DNA of 64,000 nucleotides from Bolinopsis microptera (GCF_026151205.1 NC_087078.1:7828675-7892674); one strand, 5' to 3'; positions 22,980 to 34,907 are shown, counted from the first letter of the stretch. Numbers and translations are program-made. The notes: generated by a model not told the origin, from the sequence alone.

Positions 22980-25027
22980 AAACATGCTCACGATACACTC
23001 AAAATTGGAAATATTCAACGGCTTGTATATGAAACTTACACTTACACTCAGTGTACACCCAGTGTTAACTAGTATTACACACTGGTAAACTCTACGTAAC
23101 GCGCGAAAATAATAATTCTATGGCGTTTTCATTGTCACATCTCACGTCGACGGGATTAAACGCGCGCGCGCGTAACATCTTATCTTACTGCTATCTCAAC
23201 GAATAAACACACAACGACTCTGACAATTGACCGACGACTTAACGATTGTGAGTTATGACGGACTTAACTGTATGGGTCAACTACTAAAACTGCATTGTAT
23301 ACTATCTTAATCATTATACTGGACATGAGATGACGAAGTATCTTGAGCAGCACTTTATACCTCCACTTAGAACTTGATTAGTCACGAACAATAGAATCAT
23401 TATAAATCAATACAATAAAACATCTTGATCAATAAATGCCTAGCAGCACCAGACAGCAGCCGTGTACCTTTTTCGACTCCACGGAGTCCCTGATGGACTT
23501 TTGTTTACTTTTGTTAATAATTTGACCGCAACCTTTCTTTCTCGAAACACAAATCCTACTGTACTTCATTACAGTATTAAGATAATATAAAGCAAATCAT
23601 GTGAATATATGACTACGAAATAGATCTATAGATTTGTCCATAATATTTAATACCGTATTGATGGTTTTGAATTTTGTATATTGAATTTTAATGTGAAGCG
23701 TTTACTCCTCCCCCTCGGCAATTAATTAGAAAGTTAGATTAATGACAATAATTGCCAAATGACGTAGTAGATATAAATGTTCAATGTTGTAGAGTGATTT
23801 CAAGAGTAGTGGTCCACAGGGGTCCGAAAAAGCCGTACAGGCACTTGGGTCCTTATCCTTGTCACTAGTCCCAATTGGATTCACTTTACACAAAACATGA
23901 ACGTTTACAATTTAGACGTACACATTGGCACGATATTTATTAGAAAGCAAACAGTATAAAATAATACGTGCGTGCGCGGCTTGAGCCGCGCCGCATAACA
24001 ATTTATGCATTTAGGGGCTGGAGTACGCGTGTTTACAGATTAATGAATTTTTGCATTGTAAATATTTAAAGTTGACGATATATTATGATTTAATAGTAAA
24101 TTTTTCAAAGCTGGCTTTGGACTTAGGTAAAATAATAACGTATTTATTTAAAAGAAAAAACCACGGATAGTTTTAAATTTACATAGTCGTATAACTATAA
24201 TCAAGTTAATCCTGTTTTCAAGAATGCGCGGCTTTGGCGGCCAGTTATTGACTTGTACATAAAATTGAATTTTAAATAGAAATGTGAATGTATTAAAATT
24301 TAAAACTTTCAAAACGGAGGCTTATAAATATTATTATACTATGATTGTAAAATAAAGGATAAAATTTTAAATTTGTTTCACTAAAAATTTGTTTCACTAT
24401 TATTATGAAAACATAAGCTGGATTGCTGATTGCCTCCTGTGAGTCGATATGTGATAATTAGAGGCGTAGGCACAGTACTTACCACAAGCAATGCAATAGT
24501 TTTGCTAAAGCTTAAATGCCAGGAATTGACATCTATTAACTATTGCATTGGTTTATGTTGCGGAGAATGGATTTTTCAATGAAGAAGTCTGAATTAATTT
24601 TTCATTAGGCTATATTTCATCTCATTCCCTAGTTCTCCATAGCATAGGTTAATGTGACAGTTCATCATATTCCTTAAATAGTAAACCAACTTTGTGACAA
24701 CGTGAAAGATAGTGTTATGGGTTTTTAGGGGGACGAAATAATTGTTGTTGTTGACAATCTTCTTATCTTTAAAAATTAGAATATTTAGCAAAATTTGATT
24801 GCATTTATTATTGAAATGAATTTTGTGGCTGTGATTTTAACAATGTAATTATAATTTTCTGTTATATAACTACCTAACCTTCCTCTAGCAAGTCACACAT
24901 GCTAATAAAATGACCACAGTGGGCACCAGTTGAAGTAGACCAGCAAGACGCGGATGGTGAGTTCAACTGTCACATAAGCTTTCTTTATATCTTGCCTATA
25001 ACTTGCTCTATAACTTAAAATGGGATT
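22980..25027. other. No gene recognised
   Basis: AT-rich DNA with isolated CGCG islands (about 23160-23180 and 23970-23995) that resemble the CpG-rich repeats of 17 and 48 kb. Near 24878-24900, TAACCTTCCTCTAGCAAGTC closely resembles the acceptor of BOP1 (AACCTTCCTATAGCAAGTC), but the frame after it closes at once. Confidence 0.4.
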
Positions 25028-25276
25028 TGTATGACGGGGGGGTTGCAACGACCATTAATGTCAGTAGATGGAATTTTGTCAAAACTGACATTGTCATTAA
25101 TGGTCATTAATGGTCATTAATGGTCATTAATGGTCATTAATGGTCATTAATGGTCATTAAATAATTGAAATTCTGAACTATCTTGGAAGCAACATGTCCA
25201 AGAAATTTACAATTATGATCACTTTGTATCAAAGATAGTGAAAGTGAAGACAAGGATCTTCATGACTTAAGTTACT

Positions 25277-25729
25277 ATGAAAAACAAGAAAATGAACAAA
25301 AACACCGCTATTACGAAGTTCTGTAATTTTGGTAAGACGATATTTGGAAATAAAAGTCGGAGATCGACATTTTTTGGTACCGGCTGTTTCGAGGGTTCTG
25401 TGCCATACCAACCGGGCTGCAAAAATTCTTCTAAGCCCTGTCAACGTCGAACAATTCGAAAGGGCGACCCATTAAGTGCTACCTTTGTTCCAAAAAAGGC
25501 TAAACGTCCCCTTCGTTGCCTCGGTACCATCTTATCAATGAGTGTCTCTGCTTCAAAAAAGGGCAACTGCAGATCTAGACGAATTCCTGCCGCATCAATT
25601 TGTCCCTATCATGATGACAGTGCTCGATTTTGGGTCAAAACTGCCGAAGTCAGAGTATTGAACTGTAAACGAATTGTTCTATCTAATCCTAGGAAAAGAT
25701 CAGCTTTTTTGTTGTCCGATTCAGACTGA
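25277..25729 (+). CDS. Hypothetical 150-residue basic protein inside the transposon
   Basis: The frame is rich in Lys, Arg, Ser and Cys (about seven cysteines) with no recognised domain. It ends in LLSDSD. It is fully contained in the 1.6-kb transposon. An overlapping acidic frame just upstream (DSESEDKDLHDLSYYEKQ) suggests that a longer, broken or spliced coding region once existed. It could be a transposase relic, an element accessory protein or a chance frame. Confidence 0.3.
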   Translation: MKNKKMNKNTAITKFCNFGKTIFGNKSRRSTFFGTGCFEGSVPYQPGCKNSSKPCQRRTIRKGDPLSATFVPKKAKRPLRCLGTILSMSVSASKKGNCRSRRIPAASICPYHDDSARFWVKTAEVRVLNCKRIVLSNPRKRSAFLLSDSD

Positions 25730-25959
25730 TGACGATGTATTTCATGAAGTGCTAAAGTTGAATAAGTTCATCTACTGTGTAATTACTATATAATCGACTA
25801 GCATAATGATTTGGCTAAAATATAAATCTTGATAATATGATATAAGAACGGGAACGAAGTATTTAATTTTAATACCCGTGTTATTATTATTTTATTATTG
25901 ATTGTTATTTTACTATTGATACGATCTGATACTCCTAAATTGCCCTTTGAATTATTATT

Positions 25960-26227
25960 ACTAGCAGGAACCCGTCTAACCCTAAAGTGGTGTCAAGATT
26001 CGAGAGACTAAAATAATTATTACCTATTTAATTCGCGTTTTTGACACCACTTGGGAGTCCAAATTTTGGGCACTAAAATTCTTATTCCTTGGCCAATTTT
26101 TCATTTTTTCATGCTGATTTGAAGGCCATTAAAGCATTTGACCCAGTCAAAAAAGTTTCAGTTGTATATCTTTTACAGTTTTTGCGGAAAGTCGCGTTAA
26201 AGTTGATGCCGTGGTGTCAGTAAAATG
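25960..26227. repeat. Dispersed about 270-bp repeat, copy 1
   Basis: It begins ACTAGCAGGAACCCGTCTAA and ends GCCGTGGTGTCAGTAAAATG, and contains inverted GTGGTGTCAA / TTGACACCAC blocks. A second copy at 59861-60747 shares both ends but is split by a LINE fragment. Non-coding; probably a SINE- or MITE-like element. It sits inside the 25036-26657 transposon and is therefore younger than it, or part of it. Confidence 0.7.
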
Positions 26228-26811
26228 GCACGGATCCATATATCCATATATATCGTCTCGCTTTATATATAGTAAGATTGATAACTATAAGTCACCAACT
26301 GTTATCTGGTTTAAATCCTGTGGCCGCAAAGTTTGTTCTTCATTACATTCGAACTTAATAAATGTAATCCCTAACTCACTCTGGAATCCACTCAAGTGAT
26401 ATTCTGGAAGGTCTGCCTAACCACGGAAGATTCTATTCTAAGTTTTCTCTCTCGAATCTCTAATTGTAAATGTAAAATAATAAGATATACTTGTAGTTAG
26501 TTAACTTAAGGCCAAGGTAGGGTCTAATTGATGCAGGCGTCCGTCCTTTTCGCTCTAAGAAGTGCCGGAAAAAACATGACCATTAATGTCAGTAGATGAA
26601 ATTTTGACAAAACTGACATTGTCATTAATGGTCATTAATGGTCGTTGCAACCCCCCCTGTATGACTAAGTGTGGGGCAGCATCCAAAAAGCTCGGCCTCT
26701 AGAATTAGAATTAGAGTCTAAGAGTAGACTAAAGTAGGATTAGGTTAGGGTAAGGGTATCTACTACCTTGTTTTAGTCTTTCCAAACCCTTAATTTTTTT
26801 CAAACAATTTA

Positions 26812-26981
26812 CAGTAAAACCCCGATTTACCGAATACCCCGATATACCGCGGCCATCTCCTTCCCCCAAATAGGGCTTAACATGTATAATGTGAACAAAC
26901 AAAACCCTGATTTACCGCGAACCCCGATTTACTGCGGATGTTTCCTTTCCCCAAACTCCGCAGTAAATCTGGGTTTTACTG
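26812..26981. mobile_element. pogo/Tigger-like MITE
   Basis: 170 bp with inverted ends CAGTAAAACCCCGATTTACC and the imperfect complement ending GGGTTTTACTG, flanked by TA on both sides. CAGT ends with an AAAACC..GATTTA motif and a TA target duplication are typical of the pogo branch of Tc1/mariner. The motif CCCGATTTAC(C/T) recurs internally, so the interior is itself repetitive. Non-coding. Confidence 0.75.
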
Positions 26982-26989
26982 TATATATA

Positions 26990-27235
26990 CATTCAATTAA
27001 ATCAAGTAATGCAATTGACAGAGCACAATACACAGGTAACGAAAATTATCCATTGCTACCAATATTGTATGAAATATCAACAATCAAATATATGCACATG
27101 AACATGCCACGTCTACTCCATCATAGGGGCAGGGATGAGGTTGTGAGAGACTTCTAATAGAGGGGTCTCATATTTGTTGTCCATCTTCTTGCCCTTAAAT
27201 CTTACCTCATTAGTCGGGTTTCTGCATTTGATATA
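26990..27235 (-). pseudogene. Retroelement 3' fragment, sibling of 52000-52465
   Basis: It matches the 3' part of the remnant at 52.0-52.47 kb. Shared blocks include ATTCAATTAAATCAAGT, GAGCACAATACA, TACTCCATCAT.GGGGCAGGGAT and TGTCCATCTTCTT. Only the end of the reading frame survives. Confidence 0.65.
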
Positions 27236-28013
27236 GATAACTGGCAGTTCAGAAAGAGCTGCAGTAAATCGGATATTGATTAATTATACAGTGTTGGGAT
27301 CAGGGGCACATAAGTCAGTGTGGAAACGTTTTCGCTCATAACATAACTTTACAGATATGATGGCATACTGTAACTACGCATTAGAGGATTCTGTCACCAA
27401 AAGTTCGATTGTCGCCCTAAATTGAATTGCTTATGGAGTGGTCAGAAAATGTGATGGCCCCGTCAAGTTTTGACGAAACTCCACATAGGTAGGTAGGATC
27501 TCGTTAGCAAAATTGTTATGATGATAATTTGAGTGTGATACGACACCCTGATTGGGCTTCCTGGACGATTCCTATTTATAGTGGTGTCCGCTAAATCACC
27601 TGATACCACGTCATGAAAAAACCCATCGTACTGGATATCTCATTCATCTGAGAAGCTAAAGCACCCATTTTCAGCATCATGTGATTTGAATAAGTGATGA
27701 GTTATACCAGAAAAATGTTTGTCAATCAGACAATCTGTGACTGAGAAATAAAACGAATCATTTGGACACTGATTTATGGGCCCCCTGTATGTGTACTGTG
27801 TATTTGGGGGAAAATGGGGGTTTTAATGTACCAGTGTCTCAGTGTTTTTAATTTCATAGTGTGAGCGTTTACACTTCTTTCATCGAGTAAATAAGCCATC
27901 ATTATAGGCCAGGCTGTAAGCATTATGAGAGTTAACTTATTACAAATGTAGGTTAAAGGTATGCATGTCGTGATGTTGCTTATTCTTCTCCCAATTCATC
28001 CACTCATTCATTC
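27236..28013. other. No gene recognised; 5' flank of the small membrane protein gene
   Basis: No exon is recognisable in this stretch. The pyrimidine-rich acceptor TTCATATTTCAG at 28011-28022 introduces the next gene. Confidence 0.4.
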
Positions 28014-28026
28014 ATATTTCAGCGTT

Positions 28027-28155
28027 ATGGTGTTTTGCAGCACGGATCAAGACACGATAATTGTTGCTCTTGTTTTAGCGCTGGCTATCGGTATAATGGT
28101 AGGTTTTAGTATTGGTTTTCTCTGCGGAAAGACATGTAGAATAAGACAGAGCTGA
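28027..28155 (+). CDS. 42-residue single-pass membrane micropeptide
   Basis: The frame starts MVFCSTDQDTI, continues with a hydrophobic stretch of about 22 residues containing GIMVGFSIGF (small-xxx-small helix-packing motifs), and ends with a short basic tail CGKTCRIRQS. The ATG lies 4 bases after an acceptor-like TTTCAG at 28022, the same arrangement as the recognised genes, which is the main reason to call it real. A charged N-terminus, one helix and a basic C-terminus resemble regulatory micropeptides or small integral membrane proteins, but I do not recognise a family. The upstream in-frame ATG at 27961 would lie before the acceptor and is less likely. Confidence 0.5.
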   Translation: MVFCSTDQDTIIVALVLALAIGIMVGFSIGFLCGKTCRIRQS

Positions 28156-28828
28156 GAGTGATAGGGTTATGCCAGAAGTATATCCTTTAAAGAAGCGTAA
28201 AATGTTAAATATAAAAAACTTGGTTTGATGATTTAGATACCAAAACTATATTGAAAACGTGTACCGGTAAGACAAAGCTGCAGCTAGCACAACTTTAGTC
28301 AGTGACTGCAATATGCTTCTCCTACTTAGTAACGCTTCAATGCTCCTCCAAAAGATTGCTGAGTATTCTGGCTAGGGACTAGGGAGGTACTTACTGAATA
28401 CTGAAGTTGTGCTGATCTCATTGGACCGATCATGTGAAGTCCTCTACAGCACCTGATCTTTGCATGAAAGCAAACTTTTAACTTGAATCATATATGCAAT
28501 GGAGAGCTGAGAAGGTATGAACTCAAAAACTCCAATCAAAACCTTTTTTAAGTTACTTCCCATTCATTAATTTATTTTTAGCTTTGTTAACCTCAGATTA
28601 TTTTTATAGATTTTTGTATCATATCAATCCCGGAAGGAGGGTCACATCATATTTTTAAAATGGTATTTTTATTAGATTTAATAAATGATGGATGATCTTG
28701 ATACTTTGAATTTATTTTCTAATAATTTGCTATTCAATAAAATGGCCTGCCTCCTGATTTTTGTTCCAGGCTTTCCCATTTGCATACAATTTCTGGGAAA
28801 CTAAAACAGAGGGAGAGGCGTCATTTTG

Positions 28829-28850
28829 TTTTCGCCATCGATGGCGAAAA
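28829..28850. promoter_or_regulatory. Perfect 22-bp palindrome around CCATCGATGG
   Basis: TTTTCGCCATC pairs with GATGGCGAAAA without a spacer. It contains two opposed GCCAT cores (YY1-like) around ATCGAT. It lies 0.67 kb after the micropeptide gene and 0.69 kb before EXOSC3, the first gene of the translation cluster. A dimeric binding site in the cluster promoter is plausible but unproven. Confidence 0.4.
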
Positions 28851-29536
28851 TTGTCGCCGTGTCCGCCAGCCGTAGAGAAAACTAAATGAGCTTAGATTTA
28901 ATGTACGCTTGCAAAAACATAAAGGTGTTTTAATCAAACATTTTAAAGCTACCTTAGATACTGAAGAAGTGGTCCCACATAATTACAGTAGATCTTAGTA
29001 TGACAGCTATTTGACTCAGTTCTCTCAACTCTTTATATCCTTAGCTGGTGACGTAATTTAACGGCACGTAACAGATTTTAGTTAACCTTACTTCAACTCA
29101 ATTAATCATTCCAATGCTCCGGAGCATTTCATGGTTGGTCTCGATCTTGATGTGATCTATTCACAAATAAACACTGTAAGATGTTGCTCACGTGAACTAG
29201 CCTGATTGTCATTATGCCTGTTATCCCCTTTAAAACGGCTCAGTGGAGTCTGCCTGTAGAGGTGGGGGACATGAAAGGGTCTACATCTTGAATAGAGTGC
29301 CGGCGCGGACGACATTTTAATGGGTTGTTTCATAATCTCGAGCGAGTAAACACTTCTCCGGGCGTGTTTTTTGCGCGCACGACCTAAATCTTGTGGATTT
29401 AAAGATATTCTTATTCGCGGGTAGTCACAATTATGCGATAGGATTGTGAGCGTCAATCTCATTTTAACTGATTCCTCCTAATCCAATTATATGGTTGTTT
29501 TTGGTTTCCTAATCAGAATTATTTATTAGGATAGTC

Positions 29537-30722
29537 ATGGCAGAAACTGAGACCAAGGAGATTCCAGATAAACCGAGTATAGTGGTATGTGGGGACACGT
29601 TCAACATTCCAGCCAACAAAGATCTCACTGTTGGACCAGGCCTTGTTTTCCGGAACAATGCTATAACCTGCACGAAACCAGGAGTCATAAAATCTAACGA
29701 CAAATCTGTCTGGATCGACAGGAACAATCGGAGGTAAGTTTCGATTACTCGTCATCCTAATTTAGTCGTGTCTCAGATTTTTTGCAACGTGGAGTGTAAT
29801 TAGTTTGTTTTTTCTGCTTGTTTCCTCTACGTTACCCTAGGTATGTTCCAGTGCTGGAGGAACGAGTGGTTGGAATTATAATTGGCCGTGTAATGGACGA
29901 ATACCGGATTGATATAGGAGGAGCCCATGTAGCCATGATGAGCTCTATTGCGTTCGAAGGAGCAACTCAGCGAAATAAACCTGAACTAAAGGTATGTATT
30001 TAATATCACTGCTGTACACCACACTGTACTGCTTAACGCATCACGTCTGCTAATGCAAAACCTTTGAGAAAGTTTAGTTCATACAACAAGTACAATGTCA
30101 GTTTCCTTGAAGTCGCGACACTATTGTTAAAGCAACGGTAGTGTTTGTTAGTTTAGTGTACTGTAATCTTTTTGTTTAATATTGTCGTCCCTTCAGCCGG
30201 GTAATGTCGTGTTTGCTAGAGTGATCGCAGCTAATAAAGACGTGGAACCCGAGCTTGCGTGTGTCAACAAGAAAGGCAAAGCTAACGGTCTTCAGGTACT
30301 GTTAATTTTGTATATCATGCTGTATGAATCTTTATCAGTGTAGTGGTCCCTTGGGTTTTTCCGTGGTCTTAGAATAGCAGTAAATCTCAATTTACATCCA
30401 AATGATTATTGCATTTCCATGTTAAATATAAATTATAACAGTGGTCTTCTCACTGCTCTAGGTACTTGAAGGTGGTCACATAATCCAGTGCTCTCTGGGT
30501 CTCTGCAGAAAACTCCGTCAGCACAAATCACCCCTTACCCAACCCCTCCTAAACCACTTCAAATCATTCGAACTTTGTGTAGGGATGAACGGCAGGATTT
30601 GGGTCAGATCTGATACGAACAAACACACTGTTGCTATTTCCATATATTTGAAACAGTGCGAGCATCTGTCGGTTTCTGATGCGGTTATGTCGCTAAGGCA
30701 CACTGTCAAAGCTTTAGGATGA
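29537..30722 (+). CDS. EXOSC3: Exosome complex component RRP40
   Basis: Exons 29537-29733, 29841-29991, 30197-30295 and 30462-30722 join in frame to 235 residues. RRP40 is a cap subunit of the nuclear and cytoplasmic RNA exosome, which processes rRNA and degrades RNA 3'-to-5'. Visible are an N-terminal beta-barrel, an S1-like central domain (residues about 66-150, VVGIIIGRVMDEYRIDIGG and GNVVFARVIAANKD), and a C-terminal KH domain whose signature GMNGRIWV is the Rrp40-specific GxNG loop. The length is somewhat below the vertebrate form. The ATG follows an acceptor-like TTATTAG by 7 bases. It is the first of eight co-oriented translation-related genes. Confidence 0.92.
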
Positions 30723-31140
30723 TCATTTGTGAGGCTTTATGTTGCTCAGTCAATTTGAATCAATCACATGTAATATGAATCATGAAGTTGGTAAGAAATG
30801 AAGATATAGTGAAGCTGTGAAGATGACACCAGTTTGGACCGATCCATTCGATTATGATAAGTGAACGCTTGTGGTCGACTCGATGACTCTTGTTTATTTG
30901 ATTTTGAACTTTGCTGTTGACCATTCAGTCTTACGGAATCCGACCGAGGCATTTGATTCCAGCCAATATATGTCGTGTTATTTGTCCTTTGCCTTAAATT
31001 TCGAACCGTCTTGATAAGGTATTACTTTCGCTACTTATTCATTCAAAAATATGTTGTTCAGCATCAAATGCTTCTTTACATTACCATCTATTGAGTTCTA
31101 TTCGTGTCCCAGGATAATATAGATATCTCACTATAGGTGC

Positions 31141-34100
31141 ATGCTAACAGGCCTCATACGAATTGGGTTACGATCTGTTAACATCTCAACCAGATTAATC
31201 TGTTACAGTAGCAAGGCTTCAGCCCTACCCATGGACGAGTTAAAAGCAGCAGCAGCCCAGCAGGGGGCAATAGTTCGGAAACTCAAGGAGTCCAAAGCAT
31301 CTGCTGACGAACTAGCAGCAGCTATCTCCGAGCTCAAAATTAGAAAGTTAGCTCTGTCCAATGCGGAGAAAGCAATAGCCGCCACCAAAAAGCCAACAGT
31401 AGATCGTGCTAAATTCGAGAATCTCATGAAAAGAAGATTCTTCTACGGAGCTGCATTTTCTCTGTACGGTGGAGTTGCAGGTCTCTACGATCTCGGTCCT
31501 GCCGGGTGTGCTCTCAAAGCCAACATGGTGAACTTCTGGCGGAACCACTTTGTTGTGGAAGAGAACATGCTGGAGGTTGAGTGTACCATGTTGATGCCTG
31601 CAACAGTGTTGAAAGCGTCAGGCCACGTGGAGCGGTTTAGTGATATCATGGTGAAGGATGCTAAAACTGGGGATTGCTACCGGGCTGATCACCTGTTGGA
31701 GGCTCATTTGGAGAAAGCTCTGGAAGGAAAGAAGGTGACTGACGAGAAGAAGGAGGAAATGGGTGCTGTTTTGAGACAGATTGACAGTTTTGGTCTGAAC
31801 GAGTTAGGAGAGTTGATAAAGAAGTACGGATGTAAAGCACCAGTGACTAACAATGATCTCACTGATCCATCAGAGTTCAATCTCATGTTCGGAACCTCCA
31901 TTGGACCTTCTGGGCTTGTGAAGGGGTTCATGAGACCAGAAACTGCGCAGGTTAGGAAATGTAGTTATTATTATCTCTTTTCGTGATCACTAAAACTACC
32001 TTAGTAGGGTGTTGTAATGAAAAATAGATTTCGTATTTTACTAAAATAACAGTTTTACTTGAGTTCAGCTGTCATTATTTATTAATTCCATGCAACCAGG
32101 GAATATTTGTTAACTACAAGAGGTTACTGGAATACAATCAAGACAAGATACCATTCGCAGGGGCCCAAATCGGACAGTCGTTCAGAAACGAAATATCGCC
32201 CAGGTCTGGACTTCTCAGAGTCAGAGAATTCTGTCAGGTCAGTTTATTAAGTGAATTAATTTTAAGTTTTGAATAATTTGTTTTTTATTCGGTTTCATTA
32301 TGTACTCTGAGCTATTTAGAATTCCAAATCCTAAATTGGTGTCTCTCTCAGGCAGAAATCGAGCATTTTCTTGATCCGTTGGACAAATCTCATCCTAAAT
32401 TTAAGAATGTGAAGGATGTTAAGATTAAGTTTTATACCTGTGAGGCTCAAATGGCTGGAACTGACATGCAGCACATTACAGTCGGAGAGGCATTGGAAAA
32501 AGGTGTCCTTGAAAACGAAACTATGGGGTAAGTTCTCACAAAATTATGAATTTAACTAATGAAAGATAAATTAATTTGTTAACTCTAATAACTAAACCCT
32601 CAGCTAACATTAAACTCACTCTCTCGACAGGTATTTCATAGCCCGAATCCACCAGTACCTGTCAGAAGTTGGTATCCCCGATGAAAATCTCCGGTTCAGA
32701 CAGCATCTTGCGAAAGAGATGGCGCATTACGCGGCTGACTGTTGGGACGCTGAGTGTAAGACTACATACGGGTGGGTGGAGATAGTGGGGTGCGCTGACA
32801 GGAGCTGCTTCGATCTCAACGCTCACGCAAAGGTAAATTATGGCGCTCATGATTCTGTAACATGCTCGTTTTAATATAAAACCCTCCAAAGGTTCCATTT
32901 TATACCGTAGGGTATTTTGCAAAGTTTCTTTGGTTTTTGTCAGTTCCTAATTGTAGTCTTGTCCCCTTAGGCGACGTCCACGAAGCTAGTAGCCAAACAG
33001 ACCCTCGACACCCCCGTCACGAGGGAAGTAGTAGAAGTTGCTCTGAACAAAGCTGCTGTTGGTAAAGGGTTCAAGAAGGAGGCCGGTGGAGTCACCGCTG
33101 CTATCCACAACATGGAGGACGAGGACAAGTTGAAGATGAAGGAACAACTCCAGTCAGATAACTTTAAACTGGTGGTTGGTGATAAGTCTTACGAGATAAC
33201 CCCGGCCATGGTGACGAGTATAAGCACGGTTTCAAAGACGGAACATGTTCGGGAGTTCGTGCCGAGTGTTGTGGAACCTTCTTTTGGTATCGGAAGGATC
33301 CTCTACTGTATACTGGAGTGCAACTTCAAGGTACTATGATACACATCCTAGGCACCACATAAAGCAGTTTTCAAATGTTTAATGACTACCACGCCAAGAT
33401 TATTTTAGAAGTTTGATGATTGAACATTGTATATTAAACGGTGGTTATATATTATTTATATTCAGTAATGTCTGGCCTGACTGAGTCCTCCTTCTTAACC
33501 AACTTCTCTCACCAGGTACGAGAAAATGATGATAAGAGAACGTGGCTGAACCTGCCCCCTCTGATAGCACCCACCAAGTGCTCTGTCCTTCCCCTCAGTA
33601 ACTCTCCAGAGTTCATCCCTTACGTTGAGGACCTCAGTGCTGCACTCAGGAAACTGGGTATTCCTAACAAGGTATGTAGGGATGGGGTAGCGAGCTTGTT
33701 GTTAATATTATCTTATGTGAAGTGTAAACTGTAAACCCATTCAATGAAAGTAAAGCACTATTTATTCCGATTATTGCTGACATATCTAAGATGAGGTACG
33801 TTAAACCGCCCAATACTGCAAATTGATAGTTTTCAAACGTCTGCTCCCCCGTAGGTTGAAGATTCTTCTGGATCCATTGGACGGAGGTACGCTCGAACTG
33901 ACGAGCTTGGAATTCCTTTCGGTATCACTATTGATTTCGATACCATGAAAGAACAATCTGTAACAGTTAGAGATCGAAATAGCTGCAGTCAGGTAAAATA
34001 ATTTTACTTTTCATGTCTCATTCGAGTCGCTTCAGTTATGCAAAGTCGCTTCAGTTACCCAAAGAATACATAAGCCTGGGAAGCCTTGAATATATTCCTA

Positions 34101-34277
34101 CGTCGGAAATTTGAACTTGAATAACATATTACGAATCTTGATACCAATAATCCTCAGATTCGTGTCCCGGTATCAGATACACCCGACCTTATCAACAAAC
34201 TGTGCACTGAGCAGATGACATGGGGAGTTGCTAAAGAGAAGTACCCTGAGTTTATAGGACAGGAATCCAATAACTAA
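31141..34277 (+). CDS. GARS1: Glycyl-tRNA synthetase, dual mitochondrial/cytosolic
   Basis: Eight exons: 31141-31950, 32100-32237, 32352-32527, 32631-32832, 32971-33330, 33516-33671, 33855-33992 and 34158-34277. They give 699 residues, near the human length. It charges tRNA-Gly in cytosol and mitochondria. Residues 1-30 ([19 protein letters not shown]...) form a typical mitochondrial presequence. A second Met at residue 31 (31231) starts a WHEP domain (about 33-85). Then come the class II catalytic core with [17 protein letters not shown] (motif 2, with the catalytic Arg), [10 protein letters not shown] (motif 3) and the anticodon-binding domain from about residue 560, including [18 protein letters not shown]. 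The first ATG follows an acceptor-like CACTATAG by 4 bases. Polyadenylation signal AATAAA at about 34392. Confidence 0.95.
31204..31230 (+). promoter_or_regulatory. Possible internal trans-splice acceptor between the two GARS1 starts
   Basis: CTGTTACAG at about 31200-31208, preceded by a TAATCTG stretch, lies 22 bases before the second Met codon (31231). If used as an acceptor, the mRNA would lose the mitochondrial presequence and encode the cytosolic enzyme. Confidence 0.3.
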
Positions 34278-34391
34278 TCCTAGTTTAGGTTCACTAGTCA
34301 TCTTCAGTGATGTTCCTTTTATGCACATATTTCCTTGAGTTTATTCCTCTTTTATTTTACTTTTACTTCATAATTTGTAAAAGATCTCGCC

Positions 34392-34397
34392 AATAAA
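34392..34397 (+). terminator. Polyadenylation signal of GARS1
   Basis: Canonical AATAAA 115 bases after the stop codon, before the 3' flank leading to MRPS10. Confidence 0.55.
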
Positions 34398-34907
34398 ATT
34401 TACTATGCTTAACAATTTGTTTGCTAAAATTTGGCATGTACTCGGAAAATTTGCCACGATTTTGAGGATCCTATCTCAGCATAAGATTATCCTGAAATTA
34501 TCCTTGACTTTTAGGTGAAATGTATAAAGAAGAAATTGAATGTCACAGTATCATTAAAATATAAGACTGTTTGTTGAATTTCTGTAAAATTGTTTATTCA
34601 AACTTTAATTATGTCTGTAAATATTGTGTGATAAACGTTTTAGATTAAGATGGTTATTAGACAAATAATTTTATGCAATTAAGAGATAAAATTATTAGAT
34701 ACATATTCTATTTAAAGATTGATATGTTTTTGGGGACTTGTTGTTTAAGAATGTTATATGAAATGTATTGCCATATTGGCTTGGGGATATTACTAGTTTA
34801 TTTTCAAAATCTTCTTGTTTTACTGTTTACCTCCTTTCCTTAACCAAAAAACTTTCCTTCGTCTTCATTCATTTCAATAAAATACTAACCTGATGTATTC
34901 TCTAGCA

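Larger units (their letters stand above)
25036..26657. mobile_element. 1.62-kb DNA transposon with 8-bp target duplication
   Basis: The ends are inverted: seven Gs followed by TTGCAACGACCATTAATG at the left, and the exact complement at the right. Both are followed inward by a second shared block (CATTAATGTCAGTAGATG and AAAACTGACATTGTCATT) present in the same orientation at each end. The flanking 8-bp duplication TGTATGAC is perfect at 25028-25035 and 26658-26665. A ten-base TGGTCATTAA tandem array has expanded to about eight copies at the left end. The interior has a 150-residue frame and an inserted repeat (25960-26227). An 8-bp duplication fits hAT, P or Merlin-like elements, but the G-run ends are not typical hAT; superfamily unresolved. 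Confidence 0.85.

Noticed and set aside
24870-24940. Acceptor-like TTCCTCTAGCAAGTC resembling the BOP1 start context
   Set aside because: The following ATG frames stop within a few codons; no gene follows.
27961-28026. Longer 64-residue form of the micropeptide
   Set aside because: Its first part is the pyrimidine tract and acceptor region (TTCATATTTCAG), so the short form is preferred.
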